Shown: positions 34,776 to 45,629, numbered from the stretch's first letter. The stretch: DNA of 64,000 nucleotides from Mycetohabitans sp. B8 (GCF_021991875.1 NZ_JAHLKR010000024.1:1-64000), one strand, 5' to 3'. The notes: generated by a model from the sequence alone, not told the origin. A program made the numbers and translations.

Positions 34776-37611
34776 CATTGAGTTGAGGGGTGCCGGCTTG
34801 CGGCGCGAGGCGGGCTCTCGTGTCAGCGCCGGCGCTGACAGCGGCGGGCGTGGCAGTGGTGACTGTGGCACTGGTAGCGGCGGCGGTGGCACCGACAGCG
34901 GTAACCTTGGCACTGGCAGCGGCGGCGGTGACACCGACAGCGGCGACCTTGACGCTGCCAGCTTCGCTTAGTGCCGCGCGTTGCATGGCGGTGCGCTTTG
35001 CTGGGTCCAGCTCGCCTTGGCTGGCCATCCGCTGTTCCCATGCGTGCCCAATGCGCGTGGATTGGAGCTCCGTCTCGACCAGCTTGCCGCGCAGGTCCTT
35101 GTAGCGCACCGGCGCTTCCTTCATCAGGTACGTCGCCAAGCGATCGTGGCTGGCTTCCAGGTTCGGCAGCGGCCTATCCGCATCTGGCAGCGTGCCCTGT
35201 TGCGTGCTGATGAACTGTTCGATTGCGCAAGCGAGCAACTGCCGGCTGCCCGGGGTCCCCGCGGGTCGGCTCGCCAGCACGCTCAGTGCATCGCGCACGA
35301 GCACAGCCTGGCGGTAGAGGCATTCGTCATTTTCGATGTCGCGGCTTAATCCCAGCACAAGCCGTTGTACCTCGGAGACGGCCACGTCCGGCATCGGAGC
35401 GGTGACAGGGGTTGGCACGTCCGCCACGCCGCGACGATGCGCTGGCATCGCGCGTATATCGGCATTGAGCCCGCGCTCGATATGACTATACGCGCGGTGC
35501 TTGGTTTCAAGCTTACGCTCCAGATAAATCAGTTGCGTCTCGATCATTTGCTTGAGCACGTGCGCCTGTTCGGCATGATTCGCTGGGTCGGCAAGCCACG
35601 CTTTTAGGCTCGTTCGTGTCAAATGGCGCCGCGACGCATTCCATGCATTGCGCGCCGCACCGGACGCATTGCTCCACGCGCTGCGCGCGGCCTGCGAGGC
35701 CTGCGTCCGCGCATCTGGACGGACCGTACGAGCCAACGCCGATGCGGCCTTGGCCCGGCCCACTACTGCCTCCCCAGCACGCCGCGCGAGCTGCGTCAGT
35801 TGCTGCTTACCGTTCGGTTTGGGACCCCGTCGGCGAATCACCTCGTCGTCGTCGGCTGTATAGGTATATTGATCGTCAAACCGCTTCGCGCATTGCGCGG
35901 CCACGTCGGCAAGAAAGGCCTGGCGCTGGTCCTCGCGTGCCGCCGCTTGGTAATAGAAGACCTTACGCAGATCAAAACCTGCCCCCGGTCGATCGTCCGC
36001 GCATAACAAATCGACACTCGCCAAAAAATGACGATCGAGCTCGGGGTCATCGTCGTGATAATAGCGCTGATAACGCTGAAGTTTGCCGTGCCCCTTCAGG
36101 TACTGCATTGAGAAAAAGATCATCGCGGCGCTGGCTAGGCCTGTCCCGGCCATCAGCACAACCGGCGCGGCCGGCGTCGCGAGCGCGGTGCTGCCCGCCG
36201 CGACGATGCCAGCCAGCGCAAGCTTGGAGACAGTGCAAGCGGTATAAAGGCCGCTACCGGCGACAAACCCTTTATTCCAGTCTGTATAGCGTGTGAAGAA
36301 CGCATCGTGCTGCTGGGTCTTTTCGCGAAGAAAACGTGCATAGCGTTCGCTGAGCGTGTGCTCGTCATACGGCGGATTCATTGACGCGTCGAGCTGGCGC
36401 TGCGCTTCGGTTCGTTTCAGCCAACAAGCTATTCTCGACTCCGTACTTTGCTTTTCTGCACGGAACGCGTCGCGCTTTTTACGTGACTTGTGCAGCATGT
36501 AACCGCCGAGCGCCAGCGAACCGGCCGCAGCCATCGGACCTAGTACTGCCGAGCCGACCATGCCTGCAGCGCCGGCAGCGGTTGTTGCAGCAGCGCTACC
36601 TTGCTGTCCAACGTAGACGCCCTTTAACGTGGTATCAACGATGCATTTGGTCGCAATGGCGCTACCGGACGCGAATGAACTGGCGCCAATCACCTTGTCC
36701 GCATCGTTCTGCTTGCGCAGAAAGCGCAATGCGGCACGCCGCTCCTGCTGGATGGCGGTGAGCTTGGGCAGCGGCTGACCGCTTACAAGCGTCGCATGAG
36801 CGACCGTACCATCATTGCACTGTTCTGCCGTGCCACCCACGTTGTGACGTCGCGCATCAAGCAAGGCAGAAAGCGCCTGCAGCGTGACTATTTCTTCGTC
36901 CACTTGATCGAGTGCCTGCGCCAACGCCTTGTCAGTCTTGCGCGCGCGGCGCCATTCAGCAAGGCCCTCCTTGATCGCCAGCCCCGCCAGCGCCAGCAGC
37001 GGTCCAGTCATGCCGGCGGTCACCGCCATATCCGCGATGCCATGCGGAATGCCCGCATCCTTGAGCCATCCCACCGGGTCATGTGCAAGCAATTCCGATG
37101 CTTGCCTGAACGCTGCGTCAACGCCGGCGCCATCACCCTTTGACACTTGAACCAGCGTAACGACCATCACGTACAGGCAATGCACGAACTCGTCGGCATC
37201 GATCGCCAGCGCGCCACAGCGCTCCGAACGCTCGCCGAGCCGCTGCTCCACCAGTCGCTTCACTTGGGCGTACAGCTCGCTAGGGCACTCCAGTCCCCAC
37301 ATCGGGGCCGAGACCGTACCGCGACGCCATGCTTTCAATCCGTCGAGGGTTGCAGCATGCTTATTGATGAGCGAACAGGGCGCTATACCCCATTGAATAT
37401 TTTGGGGCGGCACCTTCCGGCATGAACGCGTGCCATCGCTGATAGCATTTAGCTCCTCAAGCAATCCTGAACAGTCGGCAACGGATGCGATCTCCACCTC
37501 GATCCTCGGCGGACCGGAATGGACATCGGCCTTATCTTGGTGAACGTGTTTTTTCGCCCGAGAGGCGCCGGCCAGGGGCAAGCCATTTGAAAAGGTAGGA
37601 AAGCTCAGCAT
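34696..37611 (-). CDS. Large membrane-associated protein of unknown family, candidate effector
   Basis: 971 residues; I do not recognise the family. Residues about 200-220, 330-375 and 455-510 are hydrophobic (AGAAGMVGSAVLGPMAAAGS; LATPAAPVVLMAGTGLASA), with paired charged helices on either side. A basic, Ala-rich stretch (ARSAWSNASGAARNAWNASR) and coiled-coil-like helices follow, then a low-complexity Ala/Val/Thr tail. There is no Sec signal. Size, Ala/Thr-rich tail and location (inserted between DUF979 and pcp) fit a horizontally gained, host-directed protein. The tail reads 80 bp antisense into DUF979. A Fur-box-like site lies 38 bp upstream. Confidence 0.65.
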   Translation of the reverse strand: MLSFPTFSNGLPLAGASRAKKHVHQDKADVHSGPPRIEVEIASVADCSGLLEELNAISDGTRSCRKVPPQNIQWGIAPCSLINKHAATLDGLKAWRRGTVSAPMWGLECPSELYAQVKRLVEQRLGERSERCGALAIDADEFVHCLYVMVVTLVQVSKGDGAGVDAAFRQASELLAHDPVGWLKDAGIPHGIADMAVTAGMTGPLLALAGLAIKEGLAEWRRARKTDKALAQALDQVDEEIVTLQALSALLDARRHNVGGTAEQCNDGTVAHATLVSGQPLPKLTAIQQERRAALRFLRKQNDADKVIGASSFASGSAIATKCIVDTTLKGVYVGQQGSAAATTAAGAAGMVGSAVLGPMAAAGSLALGGYMLHKSRKKRDAFRAEKQSTESRIACWLKRTEAQRQLDASMNPPYDEHTLSERYARFLREKTQQHDAFFTRYTDWNKGFVAGSGLYTACTVSKLALAGIVAAGSTALATPAAPVVLMAGTGLASAAMIFFSMQYLKGHGKLQRYQRYYHDDDPELDRHFLASVDLLCADDRPGAGFDLRKVFYYQAAAREDQRQAFLADVAAQCAKRFDDQYTYTADDDEVIRRRGPKPNGKQQLTQLARRAGEAVVGRAKAASALARTVRPDARTQASQAARSAWSNASGAARNAWNASRRHLTRTSLKAWLADPANHAEQAHVLKQMIETQLIYLERKLETKHRAYSHIERGLNADIRAMPAHRRGVADVPTPVTAPMPDVAVSEVQRLVLGLSRDIENDECLYRQAVLVRDALSVLASRPAGTPGSRQLLACAIEQFISTQQGTLPDADRPLPNLEASHDRLATYLMKEAPVRYKDLRGKLVETELQSTRIGHAWEQRMASQGELDPAKRTAMQRAALSEAGSVKVAAVGVTAAAASAKVTAVGATAAATSATVTTATPAAVSAGADTRARLAPQAGTPQLNATRETPACSSARYWPRGSPVRSALAP

Positions 37612-37648
37612 GAGTTGCGATCGAACAATAGACGCAACCCATATTAAC

Positions 37649-37667
37649 GATAATAATTATCATTTGC
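37649..37667 (-). promoter_or_regulatory. Fur-box-like site upstream of the 971-residue protein gene
   Basis: GATAATAATTATCATTTGC matches the 19-bp Fur consensus at about 15 positions. It lies in a locally AT-rich patch 38 bp upstream of the start at 37611 and 153 bp upstream of pcp on the other strand. Iron control is inferred. Confidence 0.5.
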
Positions 37668-37820
37668 ATTTTTGACACGAAGCGAGACGCTTTCGCGCGT
37701 ACAACGCTGTGATGCAAATTGAATGGCTTTTGCCCATGCCGCCGGGCATCATATCGTTTTGGCCATGCGCCGCCTGGCTACGTCGCCATCGACAATCACT
37801 TCATTTAGGAAAACCGTACG

Positions 37821-38480
37821 ATGCATACCGTGCTGCTAACCGGTTTTGAGCCATTTGAAAATGAACCGATCAATCCATCGTGGGAGGCCGTGCGCGCACT
37901 CGACGGCGCGCGGATCGCGACTCCATCTGGCGACGCCATCGTACACGCGCGGATGATGCCAGTGCGCTTTCGCACGCTCGACCAGGCGCTGCTGGACGCG
38001 ATCGATGCAACGCGTCCGTCACTGGCAATCTGTGTCGGCCAAGCTGGCGGGCGGGCAGACTTATCCGTCGAGCGCGTCGCCATCAACGTGGACGATGCAC
38101 GCATTCCGGACAACGATGGTTACCAGCCGATCGATGCTCCGATTGTCGCCCACGGGCCGGCGGCTTACTTTTCCACGCTGCCGATCAAGGCGCTCGTCCA
38201 CACGCTGCGCGAGGCGGGCATCCCTGCGTCGGTGTCGCAAACGGCCGGCACCTTCACGTGCAACCGCCTCTTCTACATTCTGTCGCACTACATCGCGACA
38301 CGTGCACCGCAATTGCGCGGTGGCTTCGTGCACATACCCTATACGCCGCGACAAGCCGCGCGCCACCCGAGCCAGCCCAGCCTGCCGACCGCATCCGTCA
38401 TTGAAGGGCTGAAGGTCATTGTGCGCACCGCCTTGTCAGTGCGCATGGATTTGCAGGAAACGGGCGGCGCGTTGCACTGA
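37821..38480 (+). CDS. pcp: Pyrrolidone-carboxylate peptidase
   Basis: 219 residues. Cysteine peptidase family C15: [18 protein letters not shown], Glu in [16 protein letters not shown], Cys in [11 protein letters not shown] and His in [10 protein letters not shown] make up the full triad. It removes N-terminal pyroglutamate from peptides, producing the 5-oxoproline that PxpABC breaks down, so it belongs functionally with the operon upstream despite the intervening gene. Confidence 0.93.
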   Translation: MHTVLLTGFEPFENEPINPSWEAVRALDGARIATPSGDAIVHARMMPVRFRTLDQALLDAIDATRPSLAICVGQAGGRADLSVERVAINVDDARIPDNDGYQPIDAPIVAHGPAAYFSTLPIKALVHTLREAGIPASVSQTAGTFTCNRLFYILSHYIATRAPQLRGGFVHIPYTPRQAARHPSQPSLPTASVIEGLKVIVRTALSVRMDLQETGGALH

Positions 38481-38501
38481 GCGGTCCACGCTGGCCGGCC
38501 G

Positions 38502-38601
38502 CCTCCGCACGATCCTGCCGCCTCGGCACAGCCCAACCGTCTCCGCACGATCCTGCCGCCTCGGCACGGCCCAACCGCCTCCACGCGATCCTGCCGCCTC
38601 G
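38502..38601. repeat. 38-bp tandem repeat, about 2.6 copies
   Basis: Units contain CCTCCGCACGATCCTGCCGC and end in CGGCACAGCCCAACCG; two full units and a partial third lie between the convergent pcp and GumN-like genes. The array is GC-rich and may fold, but no terminator T-run follows. Confidence 0.85.
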
Positions 38602-38642
38602 TGGCCAGCGCCGTGATAGCGACGCGAGTAGCTCGGCACCGG

Positions 38643-39749
38643 TCAGCGCGGCACGACATCAAAGCCGCGATCCCGCAACAGCGCGAGCACGCCGTTCGGC
38701 CCACCGAGATGCAGTGCGCCGATCGCGACGAAGATCGGCCTGTTGGGCTCGGCAAGCAGCAGCATGCGTGCAACGAAGCGCTCGCTGCGCTGGTACACAA
38801 TCCGATCGTCAATGCGCCGCGACAACGTCGGCGAGCGCGCTAGCTTCGCCGATTGCCGCGCCTGCCAATTCGCCATCGCATCGGCATCGCCGGCCCGCCA
38901 TAGCGCATGCAGGATGCGCACGTCGGATACATTGTCGGCTGGCGCCTGCCGCAAGTCCTGCGCGAGCATTTCGCGCTGCTCGGCGAGCGTCAGTCCGGCG
39001 AAGGCGGCGATTTGCTCATCGCGCGTCTCGAGACCGATGATACGCCCCACGTACAGATTTTCGAGCTGTGGCTCGGAGCCGTACTCGGCCTGCAACCCAG
39101 CCGACAACGAATCGTAGGTTTCGATCAGCATCGCCGCCAACCATGGGCGAGTCTTGCGGATCACCGCGAGCCCGGCTGGATTGCCACGCATGCGACGCAC
39201 GATCTTCGCCCACATATCGGCCGGCAGCAACCGTGGTAGACACGCATACGAGCACATGCCATAGCGCGCTACATCGTCCTGCGACACCACCAGGTCGTCG
39301 GGTGAGAGCTCGAACGCCACGCATGAGGCGGCGCGCAACGCATCGATGATCGGTTGCCGGAACGGCTGCTCGGCGGGATAGTCAGCCGGGTCGCCAACGT
39401 GCAGCGTGCCGAACAGGTACAGTGTCAGCGCACCTTTGGTCGCAACATAGAACGGCATGTGTGCAGGCCGCGATACACGCACCTTGGCGGCGCCGGGCTC
39501 GCTAGGCGCCATTGCGTCGTCGGCTTGCGGCGCCGGCTGACCGTGCTGGCGCGGCGTGGCCGCGTTGGCCTGGTTAGCGAGTATCGGCACGGTTGGCGGC
39601 CCCAGCGGGGCCTGCACCATGGACGCGCCAGACAACGCGTGCGCGGATGATGCGATACCGGCCAACAATCCGAAGGCGAGCCGCCACGCGAGCAGCTTGG
39701 CCAGGCCGGTATTGCGTCGCGCGCGGCGACCTCGCCGCCACTCAAGCAT
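38643..39749 (-). CDS. TraB/GumN-family protein
   Basis: 368 residues. An N-terminal hydrophobic segment (AFGLLAGIASSAHALSG) is a likely signal peptide. The TraB/GumN domain shows LYLFGTLHVGDPADYP, CVAFELSPDD and VAIGALHLGGPNGVLALL, with the two G-x-x-H motifs of the EreA/Tiki-like metalloprotease superfamily. Its ATG lies inside the end of dppF (ATGGATGCTTGA) with GGAGGAG upstream, so it is probably translated from the dpp transcript. Cellular role unknown. Confidence 0.85.
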   Translation of the reverse strand: MLEWRRGRRARRNTGLAKLLAWRLAFGLLAGIASSAHALSGASMVQAPLGPPTVPILANQANAATPRQHGQPAPQADDAMAPSEPGAAKVRVSRPAHMPFYVATKGALTLYLFGTLHVGDPADYPAEQPFRQPIIDALRAASCVAFELSPDDLVVSQDDVARYGMCSYACLPRLLPADMWAKIVRRMRGNPAGLAVIRKTRPWLAAMLIETYDSLSAGLQAEYGSEPQLENLYVGRIIGLETRDEQIAAFAGLTLAEQREMLAQDLRQAPADNVSDVRILHALWRAGDADAMANWQARQSAKLARSPTLSRRIDDRIVYQRSERFVARMLLLAEPNRPIFVAIGALHLGGPNGVLALLRDRGFDVVPR

Positions 39750-40749
39750 CCATCTCCTCCGCACGATGGCAGGCCACTTGGCGGCCGTCGACGTCGCGCA
39801 ACCTCGGCTCCTCGGTCACGCACCGCTCGATCCGGTACGGACAGCGCTGATGGAATGGGCAGCCGCGAGGGGGATTCAACGGCGACGGCAACTCCCCCTC
39901 CAACTTGGTCTTGATGCGACGTTCAGATTCGAAAATAGCCGGTGTAGCCGACATCAACGCGCGCGTGTACGGATGCCGTGGCCGCGCGAAGAGGGTCGAC
40001 TTGTCCCCCCGTTCCGCGATGCCGCCAAAGTACATCACCATCACGTCGTCGGCGACGTGCTCGACCACCGCGAGGTTATGCGAAATGAATACGTAGCTGG
40101 TGCAGAACTTGTCCTGCAGATCCATGAACAAGTTCAAGATCTGCGCCTGGATCGACACATCCAGCGCTGACACTGGCTCGTCGGCCACGACGATGCGCGG
40201 CGTCAAGATCATCGCGCGCGCAATCGCCACGCGCTGCCGCTGCCCGCCGGAGAACATGTGTGGATACCGCTTCGCGTGCTCGGGCCGCAGGCCGACCGTG
40301 CGCATTATCTCGGCGATGCGCGATGCCCGCTCGCCGGCGCTCATTCCGGTATTGATTGCAAGCGGCTCGGCCAGCGTCTGCTCGACCGTCTTGCGCGGGT
40401 TCAACGAGGCAAACGGGTTCTGAAACACCATCTGGACACGTTTGCGCAACTCGACTAGCTGTTCATGCGTGGCGGTCGCGACATTGGCGCCATCGATCAA
40501 CAGACGGCCGGACGTTGGGCTCTCGACCATCGTCAATTGCCGCGCGAGCGTTGACTTACCGCATCCCGACTCGCCGACGACCGCCAGCGTGCGACCACGG
40601 GCGAGCGAAAACGACACGCCGTTGAGCGCCGTCACGGTGGCCGTGCCAAACATGCCGCGGCGCACCTCATAGTGCTTGGTCAATCGGTCCGCAACCAGCA
40701 CGGCATCCTCGGCCGTCGCTGTGTCGCGGGCATGCGCCACCGCGCTCAT
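39742..40749 (-). CDS. dppF: Dipeptide/oligopeptide ABC transporter ATP-binding protein DppF
   Basis: 335 residues. Walker [14 protein letters not shown], signature [14 protein letters not shown] and Walker [14 protein letters not shown] are complete. The C-terminal Cys-containing extension ([16 protein letters not shown]) is typical of oligopeptide transporters and may bind an Fe-S cluster. With DppD it powers uptake through DppBC. Its start overlaps the dppD stop by 4 bp. Confidence 0.93.
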   Translation of the reverse strand: MSAVAHARDTATAEDAVLVADRLTKHYEVRRGMFGTATVTALNGVSFSLARGRTLAVVGESGCGKSTLARQLTMVESPTSGRLLIDGANVATATHEQLVELRKRVQMVFQNPFASLNPRKTVEQTLAEPLAINTGMSAGERASRIAEIMRTVGLRPEHAKRYPHMFSGGQRQRVAIARAMILTPRIVVADEPVSALDVSIQAQILNLFMDLQDKFCTSYVFISHNLAVVEHVADDVMVMYFGGIAERGDKSTLFARPRHPYTRALMSATPAIFESERRIKTKLEGELPSPLNPPRGCPFHQRCPYRIERCVTEEPRLRDVDGRQVACHRAEEMDA

Positions 40750-41918
40750 CGTTCACCTCCGTTCTCGTGCGCGCCGCGCAGGTGCGGGTCATGCCGGCCG
40801 TCGGCAACGCCGCCGGCGGGCGGTGCAGCCGGCGCCGCGACGCACTCGCTGGCGTCGTCTCCCGGCGTCGCGCCGGCCAGCGCGATGTGTCCCGCATCGA
40901 GTATCGGCGCCGCAACCTTTTCCACATTCAGCACACGGATGCAGCGGGCGCGCATCGCGTCGTCCTGTGCATCGAGCTGCGCGAGCGCGGGCCGCCCCTT
41001 CCAACAATCGTTGATCACATACTTGCAACGCGGCGCGAACAGGCAGCCACTGGGGCGGTCGCCGCGGCCAGGCACCATGCCGGAGAGCGCCGCGAGCCGC
41101 CGTGCGCCACGGTTGTGCTCGGGAATGGCCGCCAGCAGCGCCTCCGTGTACGGATGATGGGGCGCCGAGAAAATATCCGGCACGCGGTTCATTTCGATGA
41201 TCTCACCCGCATACATCACCGCGACCCGCTGCGCGACCTCAGATACCACGGCCAGGTCGTGCGAGATCAGCACGAGCGCCATACCACGCTCCTTTTGCAA
41301 CCGCACCAGCAGGTCCATGATCTGCGCCTGGATCGTCACGTCCAGTGCGGTGGTCGGCTCGTCGGCGATCAGTAGCTTCGGGTTGCACGCCACGGCCATG
41401 GCAATCATCACGCGCTGGTTCATCCCGCCCGACATCTGGTGGGGAAACGCGTTGATGCGGTTCCTCGCGTCCGGGATGCCCACCTGCTCGAGCAGGTCCA
41501 GCGCGCGGCGCTCCAGGGCCGCGCCACGCAACCCTTCGTGCAAGCGGAGCACTTCCTTGATCTGGTAGCCGACCGTATAGCTTGGATTCAGGCTCGTGAG
41601 CGCGTCTTGAAACACCATCGCGATGTCCTTGCCGACAATGCGCCGGCGCTTAGCCGGCGACGCACGCAACAGGTCAACGCCATTAAAGCGCAGTTCGTCG
41701 GCGCTGACGCGCCCCGGCGGGTCGATCAGCCCCATCAGGGCCATCGACGTGACGCTCTTGCCCGAACCGGATTCGCCGACAATGCCGAGCACCTCGCCGG
41801 CGGACACCGACAGATTCACGCGGTCAACCGCGGCCAGTCCGTCGAAGTCGACATGCAGGTTGCGGATCGTCAGCAACGGCGCGCCTACATCACACGGTGC
41901 ATTCGAATTCGGGCTCAT
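40746..41918 (-). CDS. dppD: Dipeptide/oligopeptide ABC transporter ATP-binding protein DppD
   Basis: 390 residues. Walker [15 protein letters not shown], signature [14 protein letters not shown] and Walker [13 protein letters not shown]. The C-terminal oligopeptide extension ([15 protein letters not shown]) is followed by an unusually long Ala/Pro-rich tail of about 60 residues ending in the dppF overlap. The start overlaps the dppC stop by 4 bp. Confidence 0.93.
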   Translation of the reverse strand: MSPNSNAPCDVGAPLLTIRNLHVDFDGLAAVDRVNLSVSAGEVLGIVGESGSGKSVTSMALMGLIDPPGRVSADELRFNGVDLLRASPAKRRRIVGKDIAMVFQDALTSLNPSYTVGYQIKEVLRLHEGLRGAALERRALDLLEQVGIPDARNRINAFPHQMSGGMNQRVMIAMAVACNPKLLIADEPTTALDVTIQAQIMDLLVRLQKERGMALVLISHDLAVVSEVAQRVAVMYAGEIIEMNRVPDIFSAPHHPYTEALLAAIPEHNRGARRLAALSGMVPGRGDRPSGCLFAPRCKYVINDCWKGRPALAQLDAQDDAMRARCIRVLNVEKVAAPILDAGHIALAGATPGDDASECVAAPAAPPAGGVADGRHDPHLRGAHENGGER

Positions 41919-42844
41919 GACGACCTCTTCAATTTCGGATCAAGTGCATCGCGCAACCCGTCACCGAGCAGGTTGATGGCCAGCACGGTGACCAGAATCG
42001 ACAAGCCTGGCATCGTGACGATCCACCACGCGTTGTCGATGTAGTCGCGCGCGGAGGCCAGCATCGCGCCCCATTCGGCTGAGGGCGGCTGTACGCCCAG
42101 GCCGAGAAAGCCGAGCGCGGCGGCATCAAGGATCGCGGTCGAGAAGCCGAGCGTGGCCTGCACAATTAATGGCGCGGTACAGTTAGGCAGCACCTGAGAG
42201 AACATCAGGCGCAACGTGCCAGCGCCCGCCACGCGCGAGGCGGTCACATACTCCTTTTGCAGTTCGCCGAGCGCAGAGGCGCGCGTGAGCCGCACGTAGG
42301 CGGGCAGCGCGACGATTGCAATGGCCAACATGGTGTTAGCCAGTCCGGGACCGACCACGGCCACGACTGCCACCGCGAGCAACAACGACGGCAGCGCGAG
42401 CAGCACGTCCATCAGCCGCATAATCGGCGCGTCACCCCAGCGCGGAAAGAACGCGGCGGCCAGGCCCAGTACGATGCCCGGCACCAGCGCCAACGCGACC
42501 GACACCAGGCCAATGAAGAACGACAGCCGCGCGCCGTACATCAGCCGCGACAGGATGTCGCGTCCCGCTTCGTCAGTGCCCAGCACGAACTGCCAGTTGC
42601 CGCCAGCGAGCCACGCCGGTGGCAACTTGACGAACTCCCGGTACTGCTCGATCGGGCTATGCGGCGCCAGCAGCGGCGCGAACAACGCGACCACGATCAA
42701 TATCGTGACCACCACGAGCGCGCCGACGGCGCCGTGGTTGCGCGAAAACTGGGCCCAAAATTCGCGCGCCGCCAGCCAGCGTCCGGACGGCGGCGGCGTC
42801 ACCGCCTGCTGCGATGACAGGGGTTGGGTGGGCAAGTTTGCCAT
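41915..42844 (-). CDS. dppC: Dipeptide ABC transporter permease DppC
   Basis: 309 residues with about six transmembrane helices. The N-terminal OppC-type segment and [20 protein letters not shown] precede the permease domain; the EAA-type loop is near [18 protein letters not shown]. Forms the inner-membrane channel with DppB. Two bases separate it from dppB. Confidence 0.93.
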   Translation of the reverse strand: MANLPTQPLSSQQAVTPPPSGRWLAAREFWAQFSRNHGAVGALVVVTILIVVALFAPLLAPHSPIEQYREFVKLPPAWLAGGNWQFVLGTDEAGRDILSRLMYGARLSFFIGLVSVALALVPGIVLGLAAAFFPRWGDAPIMRLMDVLLALPSLLLAVAVVAVVGPGLANTMLAIAIVALPAYVRLTRASALGELQKEYVTASRVAGAGTLRLMFSQVLPNCTAPLIVQATLGFSTAILDAAALGFLGLGVQPPSAEWGAMLASARDYIDNAWWIVTMPGLSILVTVLAINLLGDGLRDALDPKLKRSS

Positions 42845-42846
42845 CG

Positions 42847-43857
42847 TTACCTCGTGTGGCGAATGCGCGGATTAAGCACGCCGTACAGCAAATCGACGAG
42901 CAGGTTGACCACGATGACCAGCGTCGCGATCATCAAGATGCCGCCTTGCACGACCGGGTAATCGCGGCGCGAGATTGCGTCGATCAACCACTTGCCGATT
43001 CCAGGCCACGAAAACAGGGTCTCGGTCAACACCGCGCCCGCAAGCAAAGTACCGACCTGCAGCCCGATCACCGTGACAACGGGAATCAGCGCGTTGCGCA
43101 GCGCGTGCACGAGGACAACCCGCGCCGGCGACAAGCCCTTGGCGCGTGCAGTGCGAATATAGTCCTCGCGCAGCACCTCGAGCATCGACGAGCGCGTCAT
43201 CCGCGCGACCACCGCCAGCGGAATCGTGCCCAGCACCACCGCCGGCAGGATCAGATGCGACACGGCGGACTTGAACGCGCCCTCATCGGTGGACAGCAGC
43301 GAATCGATCAGCATGAAGCCGGTCTTATAGGGGATGTCGTATTCCACCGCGATGCGCCCGGACACCGGCGTCCAGCCGAGCGTGACCGAGAACAGCATGA
43401 TCAGCAGCAGTCCCCACCAGAAGATCGGCATCGAATAGCCGGTCAACGCGGTCCCCATCACCGTATGATCGAGCCACGAGCCGCGCCTGAGCGCCGCGGC
43501 GACGCCCGCCGGCAAGCCGAGCAACAGCGCAAACGCCATGGCGCAGACCGACAGCTCCAGCGTCGCCGGAAAGCGCGCGAGGAACTCGTCCATCACACTG
43601 GTATTGGTGATCAACGACGTGCCGAGGTTGCCATGCAGCGCACGGCCAACATAGTGCAGATACTGCAACGGCAGCGGCTCGTCGAGCCCCAGGCGATGCA
43701 GCGCCTCGGCATGCATCTGCGGATCGACGCCGCGCTCGCCCATCATCACTTCGATGGGATCGCCGGGTATCAGATGAATCAGCGCGAACGCGAGAAGGGT
43801 GATGCCGATAAACGTCGGTATGACCATTCCCAGGCGGCGCAAGACAAAACGGATCAT
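42847..43857 (-). CDS. dppB: Dipeptide ABC transporter permease DppB
   Basis: 336 residues starting MIRFVLRRLGMVIPTFIG, the standard DppB/OppB N-terminus. Six helices, with the EAA-type loop SMLEVLREDYIRTARAKG. It lies between the binding protein gene and dppC with a 128-bp gap from the former. Confidence 0.93.
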   Translation of the reverse strand: MIRFVLRRLGMVIPTFIGITLLAFALIHLIPGDPIEVMMGERGVDPQMHAEALHRLGLDEPLPLQYLHYVGRALHGNLGTSLITNTSVMDEFLARFPATLELSVCAMAFALLLGLPAGVAAALRRGSWLDHTVMGTALTGYSMPIFWWGLLLIMLFSVTLGWTPVSGRIAVEYDIPYKTGFMLIDSLLSTDEGAFKSAVSHLILPAVVLGTIPLAVVARMTRSSMLEVLREDYIRTARAKGLSPARVVLVHALRNALIPVVTVIGLQVGTLLAGAVLTETLFSWPGIGKWLIDAISRRDYPVVQGGILMIATLVIVVNLLVDLLYGVLNPRIRHTR

Positions 43858-43985
43858 GAAAACTTTCGTTTGTGGGTGCCAGTGCGTGAGCGGCGGCGCG
43901 GGCTCACGCCCGGGCCGCCGCAGTCCGTGCTCGACGCTTACGCGGCGTGTAGTCGCCAGCGTCACGCAGGACGATGTCGAAACGC

Positions 43986-45629
43986 TTACTTCAAGCTCAC
44001 GCCGTCAAAGCGGGTGTAACCCAGCGGGTCGATCTTGAAGTCGACGACGTTCTTCGCAATCGGCTGGTACGTCGTCGAATGCGCGATCGGCGAAAACGGC
44101 AATTCCTTGGCAAAGATCTTCTGCGCCTCGATGTACAGCTTCGTGCGCTGCGCCTGATCGGTGATCTCGCGGCCCTTGACGATCCGATCGTCGAAGGGCT
44201 TGTAGCACCACCTGTCAAAGTTGTTGCCATGAACCGCATCACAGCTAAGCAGCGTGCCGAGCCAGTTGTCGGGATCGCCATTGTCGCCGGTCCAGCCAAT
44301 CAGCATCGCGTCGTGTTCGCCCGCATGGGCGCGCTTGATGTACTCGCCCCACTCATACGTGACGATTTTCGCTTTTACGCCAACCTTCGCCCAGTCGGCC
44401 TGGATCATCTCGGCCATCAGTTTGCCATTCGGGTTGTACGAGCGTTGCACCGGCATGGCCCACAATGTGACCTCGGTGCCTTCCTTGACGCCCGCCTTCT
44501 GCAACAACGCCTTGGCTAGCTGCGGATCATACGGCAACGCCTTGATCGATGCGTCGTACGACCATTGGGTCGGCGGCATCGGGTTGGTCGCGAGTTGGCC
44601 CGCGCCCTGGTACACCGACTCGATGATGGCCTTCTTGTTGATCGCCATGTCCAGCGCGCGGCGCACCTGCGCGTTGTCAAACGGCTTGTGCTCGACGTTG
44701 TACGCCAGATAGCCAAGGTTGAAGCCCGGCTTGGATGACATTTGCACGTTCGAATCACTCTTGAGCGACTCGATGTCGGCCGGCCGCGGATAAACCGTGA
44801 TCTGACATTCACCGCGCTTAAGCTTCTGGACCCGTACGCCCGGATCGACGGTGATTGAAAAGATCAGCTTGCCGACCTTAACCGCGCCCGGCTTCCAGTA
44901 ATCGGGATTGCCGTCGAAACGAATCGTTGCATCCTTCGTGTAGCGCTTAAAAATAAACGGTCCGGTGCCAATCGGCTTCTGGTTCAAGTCCGGCGCGCGA
45001 TTGGCCTTGAGCAGCACGTCCGCGTATTCGGCCGACTGAATCGATGCGAACTCCATCGCCAGGTTCTGCAGGAACGGCGCGTTGACCTCTTTCAGTGTAA
45101 AGCGCACCGTATACGGATCGATCTTTTCGACCTTTGCGATCAGCTTGTCCAGCCCCAAGTCAGTGAAGTACGGGAACTGGACCTTGTACGCCTTGTTAAA
45201 CGGCAGATTCGGGTCGAGCATCCGATCGAACGTGAACAGCACGTCGTCGGCATTGAAATCACGCGTCGGCTTGAAGATGTCATTCGAGTGAAACTTGACG
45301 CCATGACGCAAATGGAAGGTGTATTGCAGGCCGTCCGGCGACACCGCCCACTTTTCGGCCAGGCCAGGCTCGATCTTCGTGCCACCACGCTCGAACTCAA
45401 CCAGCCGATTGAAGACGGTGAACGTGTTGGCGGTGAAATCGGTGCCAGTGGTGTACTGCGCCGGATCGAAGCCCGCGGGGCTGCCCTCAGAGCAATAGAC
45501 CAGTGTCTTGTTGGGCAGCGACGCGGCTTGCGCAAGCCCGGCGCCACCCAGTGCCAACGCGGTCGCCACGGCGAGCACGGCATTGTAGGTCGCGCGGTAG
45601 GTTTCGGATAACGGACGGTTATGTGGCAT
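43986..45629 (-). CDS. dppA: Periplasmic dipeptide-binding protein DppA
   Basis: 547 residues. A signal peptide (VLAVATALALGGAGLAQA) precedes the mature start SLPNKTLVYCSEGSPAGFDP. Family 5 solute-binding motifs are present (LAEKWAVSPDGLQYTFHLR, DNGDPDNWLGTLLSC). GGAGC lies before the ATG. First gene of the dppABCDF-gumN set; the family binds dipeptides and in some bacteria haem precursors. Confidence 0.92.
   Translation of the reverse strand: MPHNRPLSETYRATYNAVLAVATALALGGAGLAQAASLPNKTLVYCSEGSPAGFDPAQYTTGTDFTANTFTVFNRLVEFERGGTKIEPGLAEKWAVSPDGLQYTFHLRHGVKFHSNDIFKPTRDFNADDVLFTFDRMLDPNLPFNKAYKVQFPYFTDLGLDKLIAKVEKIDPYTVRFTLKEVNAPFLQNLAMEFASIQSAEYADVLLKANRAPDLNQKPIGTGPFIFKRYTKDATIRFDGNPDYWKPGAVKVGKLIFSITVDPGVRVQKLKRGECQITVYPRPADIESLKSDSNVQMSSKPGFNLGYLAYNVEHKPFDNAQVRRALDMAINKKAIIESVYQGAGQLATNPMPPTQWSYDASIKALPYDPQLAKALLQKAGVKEGTEVTLWAMPVQRSYNPNGKLMAEMIQADWAKVGVKAKIVTYEWGEYIKRAHAGEHDAMLIGWTGDNGDPDNWLGTLLSCDAVHGNNFDRWCYKPFDDRIVKGREITDQAQRTKLYIEAQKIFAKELPFSPIAHSTTYQPIAKNVVDFKIDPLGYTRFDGVSLK

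Noticed and set aside
42814-44019. 401-codon plus-strand frame across dppB/dppC
   Set aside because: Antisense shadow of two clear permease genes; composition is His/Arg/Gln-rich with no recognisable fold.
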